Shown one piece after another: positions 1 to 5,018 of a stretch of DNA of 6,455 nt; the first letter of the stretch is position 1, and each line of letters opens with the position of its first letter. Where the stretch lies: assembly GCA_017405115.1 (NCBI GenBank), contig JAFRBA010000151.1, positions 1 through 6,455 on the forward strand, in the 5' to 3' direction. The DNA is from Kiritimatiellia bacterium (GTDB lineage: Bacteria > Verrucomicrobiota > Kiritimatiellia > RFP12 > UBA1067). The notes beneath the pieces were generated by a model, which saw only the letters and a program-made list of their open reading frames with translations, was not told where the DNA came from and did not search any database. A program made the translations under genes and the position numbers.

Positions 1-141
1 AGTTGGTGCCGCCGAAGAAGTTGCCGAGCACCTGGCACATCCGGGCCCATCCGTACTCGTCCTTGGCCGGGTCGCGGTAGCCTTTGAGCTCGCAGTAGCG
101 CAGCAGCGGCTCGATGGTGTCCCTCCCGCCGTTCCAGTGGA
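1..141 (-). pseudogene. Interrupted target gene, downstream fragment (continues past the window edge)
   Basis: Read on the minus strand from 141, this stretch is open throughout and encodes HWNGGRDTIEPLLRYCELKG, followed by YRDPAKDEYGWARMCQVLGN and FFGGTN at the window edge. It has no start of its own. It is the continuation of the gene whose first codons lie at 6392-6336, on the other side of the mobile element. The two halves join in frame at the shared bases TGGA (138-141 / 6337-6340) to give ...GLYVHWNGGRD.... The HWNGGRD and YGWARMCQV segments resemble a family of small (about 100-130 aa) uncharacterised proteins that I recall from integrative elements and prophages of Gram-positive bacteria. 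I do not know its function. With no start codon or ribosome site, the fragment is probably not expressed. Confidence 0.75.
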
Positions 142-164
142 TGCCTATGCAGATATCGGCATAG
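142..164. other. Left-end extension outside the inverted repeat, with small dyad
   Basis: These 23 bp lie between the point where the target gene resumes (141) and the start of the 88-bp left repeat (165). The right end has no counterpart, since there the repeat abuts the target directly. The segment contains a perfect dyad, CTATGC (145-150) and GCATAG (159-164), around an 8-bp centre AGATATCG. Inverted arms around a 6-8 bp centre are the usual layout of a tyrosine recombinase crossover core, although these arms are shorter than normal. It may be part of the element, a recombination site, or DNA carried over from an earlier insertion. Confidence 0.5.
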
Positions 165-252
165 CGTCCATTAACCCGAGGAAAAGACTAAGCCGAGGAA
201 TCCGCAGGGCGCCTGTTAGATGTAGCGCCGCGGCGTTTTCCTCGGCTTAGCG
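165..252. repeat. Left terminal inverted repeat of the RIT element
   Basis: An 88-bp sequence whose reverse complement occurs at 6255-6342, with 81 of 88 positions identical and no gaps by hand alignment. The mismatches cluster in the middle (about 211-232). Within it a 15-bp motif close to CTAAGCCGAGGAAAA occurs three times: 171-185 (+), 188-202 (+) and 236-250 (inverted). Copies 2 and 3 form a 13-bp perfect dyad (188-200 with 238-250). Such subrepeats are the likely binding sites for the element's recombinases. The outer two bases (CG, 165-166) may match the right end only by chance, because there they belong to the target gene. Confidence 0.93.
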
Positions 253-254
253 TT

Positions 255-282
255 CTTGACCTGATCGCGTGCTCAGGTCAAG
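255..282 (-). terminator. Hairpin downstream of the immunity gene, probable terminator
   Basis: CTTGACCTGA (255-264) and TCAGGTCAAG (273-282) form a perfect 10-bp stem with an 8-nt loop. It begins 13 bp past the stop codon of the last cargo gene and just before the left inverted repeat. The position fits a terminator for the leftward operon. No T-run follows on the minus strand, so it is not a textbook intrinsic terminator. It may only stabilise the mRNA 3' end or keep transcription out of the repeat. Confidence 0.5.
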
Positions 283-295
283 TCGAGCTCTTCTA

Positions 296-607
296 TCAGA
301 TTGAGCTGGGCGCCGACTCCAGCGTATACCCCACTGGGCATTTCTTGGCGAGTTCAGCGACGGCAACCTTCAGGTCGGACTCGAATGCGGCTTCATCCTC
401 TGGTGATGCGAAGCCTTTGTTGTAAAAGTCGGTTGCGGTGTCGACATAGGTCGCATCGAACCGGTCTTGCAAGGACCTGAGCCTCTCGTCGAGCTCGTGG
501 TCATTCGCCAGCTCTGGCGGAAGCGCGGTGTCTTCGACAAGTCCCTCGTCGTCGTAGATCCAGACAGGGTAGCACTTGTACTCAAGCTGGATTCTCATCG
601 TCTTCAT
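296..607 (-). CDS. Putative immunity protein for the adjacent toxin (103 aa)
   Basis: A small, strongly acidic cytoplasmic protein without signal peptide or membrane segment. It begins MKTMRIQLEYKCYPVWIYDD, has an acidic helix-rich middle (about residues 35-60) and ends SAPSSI. The start at 607 is supported by AAGGAGG six bases upstream, which lies inside the end of the preceding gene. That gene's TAA stop is at 609-611, so the two are almost contiguous and probably translationally coupled. A small acidic protein directly after a nuclease-like toxin is the classic place and form of a polymorphic-toxin immunity protein. It would bind and block the toxin in the producing cell. I do not recognise a named immunity family with certainty, so the role rests on context. 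A second in-frame Met at residue 4 is a possible alternative start. Confidence 0.72.
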   Translation of the reverse strand: MKTMRIQLEYKCYPVWIYDDEGLVEDTALPPELANDHELDERLRSLQDRFDATYVDTATDFYNKGFASPEDEAAFESDLKVAVAELAKKCPVGYTLESAPSSI

Positions 608-608
608 G

Positions 609-1073
609 TTAGTCCTCCTTCGGCAGGGACCTTGGGTTGGCCCCGACTATGTATCCGTTGTCCGACACGGTTATGGCGACACGCTGGCGGGTTCCGTTGT
701 ACGTGAACTCGTATATCGGCCGCGACCCCTGCATTCCCACGACCTTGCCGGTGTGCACGGCCTGGAGAAGGTACTCGGGGAGCTCGGAGTTGCTGATGCC
801 TCGACCGTTAAACTGCTTCCCATGCTCCTCGATTATATGCGCAAGCCCACTGCCTCTGCTGCCTCCGCTGCCGGTCTCGAGCCAGACGATTTTACCATCG
901 GGGTCCTTAGTTATGCCGACGACCTTGTCGGGGCTGATGTTCAATCCCTGCGCCTGCGCCTCGGAGATTAGCGAACCAGCGGATCCCGGCGGTGCCGATT
1001 GCGCAGAGTCGGCGCCGACCGCCCCGCCGCCCGCAGCTCCGGGGAACAGGCCGCCGCTGCTGTGCCCGCCCAT
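609..1073 (-). CDS. Putative BECR-like RNase toxin with Gly/Ala-rich leader (154 aa)
   Basis: Residues 1-35 are low-complexity and Gly/Ala/Ser-rich (MGGHSSGGLFPGAAGGGAVG), like a linker. Residues 40-154 are a compact domain with WLETG (64-68), GLAHIIEEHGKQF (76-88), YEFTYNG (121-127) and VAITVSDNGYIV (132-143). This order (W-x-E, then a GL-x-HI-x-x-x-H helix, then strands ending in NG-[YF]-IV) resembles C-terminal toxin domains of polymorphic toxin systems in the barnase/EndoU/colicin E5-D/RelE (BECR) fold, which cleave RNA. H79, H84 and E66 are candidate active-site residues by inference only. There is no secretion or delivery domain. The ATG overlaps the stop of the DUF4417 gene (TGATG), and only a partial Shine-Dalgarno is visible, so translation is probably coupled to that gene. 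Alternatives are a phage-derived RNase or a detached C-terminal domain of the upstream gene. Confidence 0.65.
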   Translation of the reverse strand: MGGHSSGGLFPGAAGGGAVGADSAQSAPPGSAGSLISEAQAQGLNISPDKVVGITKDPDGKIVWLETGSGGSRGSGLAHIIEEHGKQFNGRGISNSELPEYLLQAVHTGKVVGMQGSRPIYEFTYNGTRQRVAITVSDNGYIVGANPRSLPKED

Positions 1074-1792
1074 CAGGCCTCACCGCCGTGGTGGTCGAGG
1101 TTGCCGCGTCCCTTCGCGGGGTACACGTGCACCGGAATCCCCTTGGAGCGCGGGTAGTCCGCGACCCCGTATTGGTCGCTGCCGTACCAGAGCAGGTTCT
1201 CCGGTTCGAGGAAGTCGACGATGTGCTCGACGGACTTCATCAGCACCGCGCGGTCGGCGAGGTCGCGCACCATGGAGCGCGCGCCGATAGCAATCGTCGA
1301 GTGCTTCGGAAAGCCTGCCAGCACAGATTCGTAATCCCCGTCCTCGCAGCGTGCTTGGGGCACCGCGTAGGGAAGGTGTTGCTGCAGCCAATAGGTGCAG
1401 ACCGAGTTGCGCCAGTGGTTGTAGTCCTTCAGCGCCACCGGGAAGTCCCAACATACGCTGTAGTCAAGACCGACGACCCCCTGGAACTTGCCCAACTTGT
1501 TGATGTAGGCTTTCGGGTTGCCCCAGAAGCGCTCGATCCTGCAATCATCCTCGAAGAAGTGAACGAAGCAGTCGAAGTCGCGCCACTTCGGGTCCATCGC
1601 ATCCGAGAACGCGACGAGGCGGCCTGGGTCGACGTGGACGGGTGCGAGCTTGGGCATCCCCAGGGGCTTTGCGTATTCGGCCCCCTCCAGCATCCAGGCA
1701 TGGAACACGTCGCGGGCGTGGTGCGCCGGCTTCTTGCGACGGTCGGGATTCTCGCCCGGCTCGGGGGCGAGCGTTTCCATAGAAGACATCAT
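1073..1792 (-). CDS. DUF4417 domain protein (239 aa)
   Basis: The protein matches my memory of the DUF4417 family, an uncharacterised family common in phages and integrative elements. Landmarks from the 1792 start are HAWMLEGAEYAKPLGMPKL (31-49), FFEDDCRIERFWGNPKAYI (79-97), GLDYSVCWDFP (108-118), YNHWRNSVCTYWLQ (124-137), an STIAIG strand (165-170) and a C-terminal LWYGSDQYG (201-209). The last residues (about 227-239) turn Gly/His-rich, leading into the Gly-rich start of the next gene, with which it shares a TGATG overlap. I chose 1792 because GGAGGG lies four bases upstream; the Met codons at 1789 and 1780 are also possible. An open frame continues upstream to 2137, but it overlaps the ImmA gene and has unlike composition. 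Molecular function is unknown. Position suggests it acts with, or helps deploy, the toxin. Confidence 0.82.
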   Translation of the reverse strand: MMSSMETLAPEPGENPDRRKKPAHHARDVFHAWMLEGAEYAKPLGMPKLAPVHVDPGRLVAFSDAMDPKWRDFDCFVHFFEDDCRIERFWGNPKAYINKLGKFQGVVGLDYSVCWDFPVALKDYNHWRNSVCTYWLQQHLPYAVPQARCEDGDYESVLAGFPKHSTIAIGARSMVRDLADRAVLMKSVEHIVDFLEPENLLWYGSDQYGVADYPRSKGIPVHVYPAKGRGNLDHHGGEA

Positions 1793-1836
1793 TATGCCCT
1801 CCAATCTAAAAATAGAATCTGATGTGTCTATCGTTA

Positions 1837-1890
1837 GGCTGGACGTGGCATAATGTTCTTTGTCAGGGATTGGCATATGCCAGTCCAGCC
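1837..1890. repeat. Structured intergenic element: 15-bp imperfect dyad containing a 12-bp palindrome
   Basis: In the 212-bp gap between the ImmA-like gene and the DUF4417 gene, 1837-1852 pairs with 1876-1890 (15 bp, one bulged base at 1845) around a 23-nt loop. The perfect palindrome TGGCATATGCCA lies at 1871-1882. The heptamer TGGCATA occurs at 1846-1852 and 1871-1877 and, inverted, at 1876-1882. This could be an operator for the XRE repressor or another regulator of the DUF4417-toxin operon, a terminator for the XRE-ImmA transcript (no T-run nearby), or an RNA structure. I see no convincing sigma70 promoter for the DUF4417 gene in this gap (1793-2004). A second GC-rich imperfect dyad lies at about 1894-1933. 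Nothing else in the gap looks coding. Confidence 0.55.
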
Positions 1891-2004
1891 AGTGCGCGCG
1901 AGTCGCTGCTACCAACAGCCGATCGCGCGCGCGGCATTTTAGGGATAGCTGTCCGGATTGGCCCTCCTGTTCAAGCGAATGTGTTCTTGGATTGCGACCA
2001 TGGC

Positions 2005-2517
2005 CTACCTCTTCTTCAGCTGGTACCGCGCCGCAGGTTCCGATACGCCGCATTTCTCGGCTACATCCCATGCGGTCATGCCGCCTACGAGGTGATGGGG
2101 CACCAGCAGCTCTCCTGCGAGGCACTTCGCCTGCCATTCCGGATCGCGGTACGCTTCCACCGGCCTGTCATCGAAGGAGCGGTAGAGCTTGAAGCCAACA
2201 AAGCACAAGGTCATGAAGTGGGCGAACTCGTGCGCGATTGTCATACGGTCCCTGCCGTTGCCCTGGCGGGCGCCGTCGTACACGCACTGCTTGATGCGCA
2301 CCATGCCGGTTTCAACGTCGGTCTCGGCGTGCTTCCCGGGTGGAAGCTCCCCGTCGCCGATGATTTCGTAGGAGAATCCGGGCAGCGTCTCCTCGAGCAC
2401 GTCGAGCAGCTCCACGATCGGGAAGTAAAGCTCGTCCTCAAGACCCAGCACCTTCCTTATTGAGAATGCGAGTCGCCTGAGGTCTTCCCTGGATTTTGGC
2501 TCGACGGTGATTTCCAT
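2005..2517 (-). CDS. ImmA/IrrE-family metallopeptidase (170 aa)
   Basis: A Zn-dependent peptidase of the ImmA/IrrE family (formerly DUF955). The zinc motif HEFAH is at residues 96-100 (H96 and H100 metal ligands, E97 catalytic), preceded by RMTIAHE. It is followed by the characteristic PEWQAKCLAGELLVP segment (126-140), which contains the likely third ligand E136. The C-terminal part (150-168) ends in a short helix-turn-helix-like DVAEKCGVSEPAARYQL, also usual in the family. In ICEBs1 of Bacillus subtilis the related ImmA cleaves the XRE repressor ImmR to trigger excision. Here the ATG overlaps the stop of the XRE gene (TAATG) and no canonical ribosome site precedes it. It is therefore very probably translated by coupling and acts on that repressor. 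Length is typical. Confidence 0.9.
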   Translation of the reverse strand: MEITVEPKSREDLRRLAFSIRKVLGLEDELYFPIVELLDVLEETLPGFSYEIIGDGELPPGKHAETDVETGMVRIKQCVYDGARQGNGRDRMTIAHEFAHFMTLCFVGFKLYRSFDDRPVEAYRDPEWQAKCLAGELLVPHHLVGGMTAWDVAEKCGVSEPAARYQLKKR

Positions 2518-2891
2518 TAGCTATCACGTCGCTTCGCCTGGAGCAGTTTGAGAATCCGCCTCGAGGTATCATCGTCGAGCTCGTCGAATGACCTGGCGAA
2601 CACGAGGGCCGCCTCGCGCTTCACGTCGCTGGTGGCTCCGAGGTCGACCTTGACGTTCCTCACCGTCTTGTCCGCCGCCGCGGCTATATCCCTTTCGTCG
2701 TCTGGGGACAGCGAGTAAAGCTTTGCCAACTTGCTCGCGAACCCCGCCGGAGCGGGCCGCTTGCCCTTCTCGATTGCGGACAGGTACGACGACGTGCAGC
2801 CAAGGCGTTCGGCCATGTCGCCAAGCGTCTCCTCGCGGTCTATTCGAAGTTTTCTCAGCATTTTTCCCAGCTCTGTCGTTGTCGAGTTCAT
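2517..2891 (-). CDS. XRE-family HTH transcriptional repressor (124 aa)
   Basis: Residues 7-63 form an HTH_3/XRE DNA-binding domain: ELGKMLRKLRIDREETLGDM, then AERLGCTSSYLSAIEKGKRP, where GCTSSYLSAIEKGKR contains the recognition helix. The C-terminal part has the AALVFARSFDELDDDTSRRI type segment (about 94-113) that I associate with XRE repressors paired with ImmA/IrrE peptidases. The start at 2891 was chosen because AAGGAGGAGCCG directly precedes it; an upstream in-frame ATG at 2945 lies inside the operator palindrome and upstream of the promoter's -10. The gene is followed by the metallopeptidase with overlapping stop and start. It probably represses its own promoter through the palindrome at 2931-2963 and may also control the other cargo genes. 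Confidence 0.9.
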   Translation of the reverse strand: MNSTTTELGKMLRKLRIDREETLGDMAERLGCTSSYLSAIEKGKRPAPAGFASKLAKLYSLSPDDERDIAAAADKTVRNVKVDLGATSDVKREAALVFARSFDELDDDTSRRILKLLQAKRRDS

Positions 2892-2913
2892 CGGCTCCTC
2901 CTTCTCTCCGCAG

Positions 2914-2942
2914 ATGATAACATCATTAGTGCGAAGAATCAA
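2914..2942 (-). promoter_or_regulatory. Sigma70-like promoter of the XRE-ImmA operon
   Basis: On the minus strand, -35 TTGATT (2942-2937) and -10 TATCAT (2919-2914) are separated by exactly 17 bp and match the consensus at 4/6 and 5/6. The -10 lies about 22 bp ahead of the XRE start codon, leaving room for the AAGGAGG site and little leader. The -35 box sits inside the left arm of the 33-bp palindrome, so a bound repressor would block RNA polymerase. Confidence 0.68.
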
Positions 2943-2963
2943 CAATAGATGTTGATTCTTCGC
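2931..2963. promoter_or_regulatory. 33-bp perfect palindrome, probable XRE operator
   Basis: GCGAAGAATCAACA (2931-2944) and TGTTGATTCTTCGC (2950-2963) are perfect inverted arms of 14 bp around ATAGA. The palindrome overlaps the -35 box of the XRE promoter, the standard place for an autorepressor operator bound by a dimer. It lies between the end of ritC (3032) and the XRE gene, so it could also form a hairpin at the end of the rit transcript. The AT-rich stem without a following T-run makes an operator the better reading. Confidence 0.7.
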
Positions 2964-3031
2964 TCACAACATGTTTATGCAAGTGCAGACCCTAGGGACT
3001 GAGGCCCGTTTGCCCGCTTGCCATCCACTTT

Positions 3032-4063
3032 TTAGTCCAGCCGGTAGAGGGCGTGGAGCTCCGGCCGGGCAAGTGTCTGCTGGCGTGACGACAGGGATAT
3101 CGGCGCCGCGGCGCGAACGGCCTCGGCCATCATGTCGTCGGTCGCGAACGCGTAAAACCCCGACGTGGTCGACACGCTCTCGTGGCCGAGCAGCTGCGCC
3201 ACCAAAGGCAACGGCACGCCTGCCTGGTAGAGGTCCATCGCGCGCGTCTTGCGGATCAGGTGGCAGTGCAGACTCGGCATGCCCGGGCAGGATGCCCGAG
3301 CGGCCTCGCCGGCGTTCTTCAGAACGAGGGATACGGCGTCGGTCGACAATGCGCGCCTGGCGCCGTCGCGCACGCAGAAGAACAGCGGGTCGCCGGGCTT
3401 GGCATCGGAATGGAACTCGTCCATGTATACGCGCATGTGCGCGGCGCACGCGTCGCCGAGGGGCACGGCTCGCCATTTTCCGCCCTTACCAATCAGGGTG
3501 ACCCTGGCCGGCGCCTCGAGCGACAGGTCGGATACCCTGATGCCCGTCAGTTCGGACACCCTCGCGCCGGTCTCGTAGAGAAGCACCAGCATCGCCCTGT
3601 TGCGCCGTTCCTTCGCGGTCCTTCCGGAATATGCTGAGAGCAGCGCCTTCGTCTCATCGGGTCTCAGATAGCCCACGGGCTTCCTGGCTACCTTCGGCGG
3701 CCTGACCGCGCAGACGCCCACGTATTCCGCTGTCAGCGACGGGTCCTCGGCCGAGCAGTAGCGCAGGAACGACTTCAGCGCCGTCAGGCGCAGGTTGACG
3801 GTCTTGGCGGAGTAGCCCTTCTCGCCGTTCATCCAGGCGACCCATCCCTTCACGGTCGGGCGGCCGAGCGCGCCGAACCCGATTTCCTCGCGGCCCATCC
3901 CGCGCTCGGCTTCCAGGAAGCCGATCAGGTTCTCAAGCGATGCGCGATACGCCTCGATCGTCTTGGTCGACGCCCGCCGCACCTTGGGCAAATATGACTG
4001 CAGCCACTCTCGGGCCATGGCCCAGAAACGGACGACATCCTCCATGTTCTTCCGCCTAGTCAT
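3032..4063 (-). CDS. ritC: Tyrosine recombinase, third of the trio (RitC, 343 aa)
   Basis: A tyrosine site-specific recombinase with an N-terminal SAM-like core-binding domain (about 12-105; TIEAYRASLENLIGFLEAER) and a C-terminal catalytic domain (about 130-315). The catalytic set is complete: R168 in YETGARVSELTGI, K193 in LIGKGGKW, H268 and R271 in HCHLIRK, H294 in QLLGHESVSTT, and Y304 in GFYAFA. The nucleophile Tyr is 10 residues after the third-box His rather than the usual 9 (TTSGFY instead of TTxxY). The ATG (4063) lies inside the end of ritB (8-bp overlap), with GGAGG nine bases upstream, so expression is probably coupled. It is the last recombinase before the cargo. It acts on the element's ends together with RitA and RitB. 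Confidence 0.9.
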   Translation of the reverse strand: MTRRKNMEDVVRFWAMAREWLQSYLPKVRRASTKTIEAYRASLENLIGFLEAERGMGREEIGFGALGRPTVKGWVAWMNGEKGYSAKTVNLRLTALKSFLRYCSAEDPSLTAEYVGVCAVRPPKVARKPVGYLRPDETKALLSAYSGRTAKERRNRAMLVLLYETGARVSELTGIRVSDLSLEAPARVTLIGKGGKWRAVPLGDACAAHMRVYMDEFHSDAKPGDPLFFCVRDGARRALSTDAVSLVLKNAGEAARASCPGMPSLHCHLIRKTRAMDLYQAGVPLPLVAQLLGHESVSTTSGFYAFATDDMMAEAVRAAAPISLSSRQQTLARPELHALYRLD

Positions 4064-5018
4064 CGAACCCCACCTCCGGCATCACGGAATCGGTCGAGCG
4101 GGCAATGCCGGCGAAGCCCGACATGAAGTCCGGCGACGTGTGGACGTAGTAGTAGGTGCTCCCGATGTGCGCATGCCCCATGTACTTCGCCAGGTAGGGC
4201 AGCATCGCGTCCACGTCCCGCCCCTCGCGCGCCCAGCGCTCGATGTTCGCGTAGGCGAAGCGGTGGCGGAAGCAGTATGCGCGGGGCCTCGCGCCGGATT
4301 TCTCGGTGGGGAGCCCCGCGGCGGCCCAGATCCTGCAGAACATCCAGCCCGCCATCTTGACGGTCACCGGCTTGCCAAGGTTGTTCACGAAGAAGCCGGC
4401 CCGGGCCTCGCCGAACACCATCGACGACGCCGCATGGCACTCCGACAGCATGCCCTTGACCTCGGGCGTGATCGGCAGCACGCGCGTCCTATTTCCCTTC
4501 GAAGAGGTAATCGCCAGCCGTGACTCCCCGAGGTCTACCGCCTCGACGGAGAGCGCCGTCGCCTCGCCGGTCCTCAGGCCGCATGCGTGCATCAGGCCGA
4601 AGAGCGCGGCGGCCTGCCAGCCCCACACGCCGCTCTTGCACGCGGACGGTATGGCCCTGAAGAAAGAGTCCACCTCGGCCTCCGTCAGAAGGTACGGCAC
4701 CTTCCTCATGTTGCCGGTCTTGTAGCTGCCGGCGGGCACGACGTACTCGCCGACGCCCTCGATTGCCGCCCACTTGGTGAAGTCGCGCACATAGCAGATC
4801 CAGTTGTAGGTCTTCGGGCGCGCCGTGTCCATCCTGTGGCGGATGAACCCCTCAATGGACTCGCGGCTGATGTCCGTCCGACCCGTCTCGAAGAGATACC
4901 GGTCCATGCTGCGCAATATCCAGTCACGGTCGCCGCCCTCGATGCCGCACGCTTTCTTGAATTCTCTGAACGCCCAGATCTCGTCGGCCAGGCCGCTGTG
5001 CAGGTCTTCCCGCTTCAT
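4056..5018 (-). CDS. ritB: Tyrosine recombinase, second of the trio (RitB, 320 aa)
   Basis: The N-terminal core-binding domain (about 12-95) is followed by a catalytic domain (about 108-300). Visible catalytic residues are R149 (HACGLRTGEA), K174 (TSSKGNRTRV), R251 (AYCFRHRFA), H282 (YMGHAHIGS) and the nucleophile Y291, nine residues later in STYYYVH. The His of the HxxR box is replaced by Tyr (Y248-C-F-R251). The insertion between boxes, ANIERWAREGRDVDAMLPYL, is typical of the TnpB/RitB-like branch. I chose 5018 because its ATG overlaps the ritA stop as ATGA, with a G-rich ribosome site upstream. An in-frame ATG at 5051 inside ritA is less likely. Transcribed with ritA and ritC. Confidence 0.9.
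   Translation of the reverse strand: MKREDLHSGLADEIWAFREFKKACGIEGGDRDWILRSMDRYLFETGRTDISRESIEGFIRHRMDTARPKTYNWICYVRDFTKWAAIEGVGEYVVPAGSYKTGNMRKVPYLLTEAEVDSFFRAIPSACKSGVWGWQAAALFGLMHACGLRTGEATALSVEAVDLGESRLAITSSKGNRTRVLPITPEVKGMLSECHAASSMVFGEARAGFFVNNLGKPVTVKMAGWMFCRIWAAAGLPTEKSGARPRAYCFRHRFAYANIERWAREGRDVDAMLPYLAKYMGHAHIGSTYYYVHTSPDFMSGFAGIARSTDSVMPEVGFDD

Noticed and set aside
576..1822. Plus-strand frames opposite the toxin and DUF4417 genes (576-971, 637-1290, 992-1822)
   Set aside because: No domain, start signal or sensible composition; they mirror the minus-strand genes.
1894..1933. GC-rich imperfect dyad (GCGCGCGA...CGATCGCGCGCG) followed by TTTT on the plus strand
   Set aside because: It looks like a plus-strand terminator, but no plus-strand gene ends there; alternating GC runs make such pairing likely by chance.
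1793..2137. Upstream extension of the DUF4417 open frame (354 codons in total)
   Set aside because: The added residues are Arg/Gly-rich, overlap the end of the ImmA/IrrE gene in another frame, have no ribosome site and do not belong to DUF4417. The start at 1792 has a good GGAGGG site.
2892..2945. Upstream XRE start at 2945
   Set aside because: It lies inside the operator palindrome and upstream of the promoter -10, so it would not be on the transcript. The Met at 2891 has a strong ribosome site.
2952..2980. Possible rightward promoter from the other palindrome arm (TTGATT, then TTATGC after 17 bp)
   Set aside because: The -10 is poor and there is no plus-strand gene to express; symmetry of the palindrome creates the -35 match automatically.
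2986..3001. Near-palindrome CAGACCCTAGGGACTG after ritC
   Set aside because: Short, with an internal mismatch and no T-run. It could be part of a rit terminator, but the evidence is too weak to annotate.
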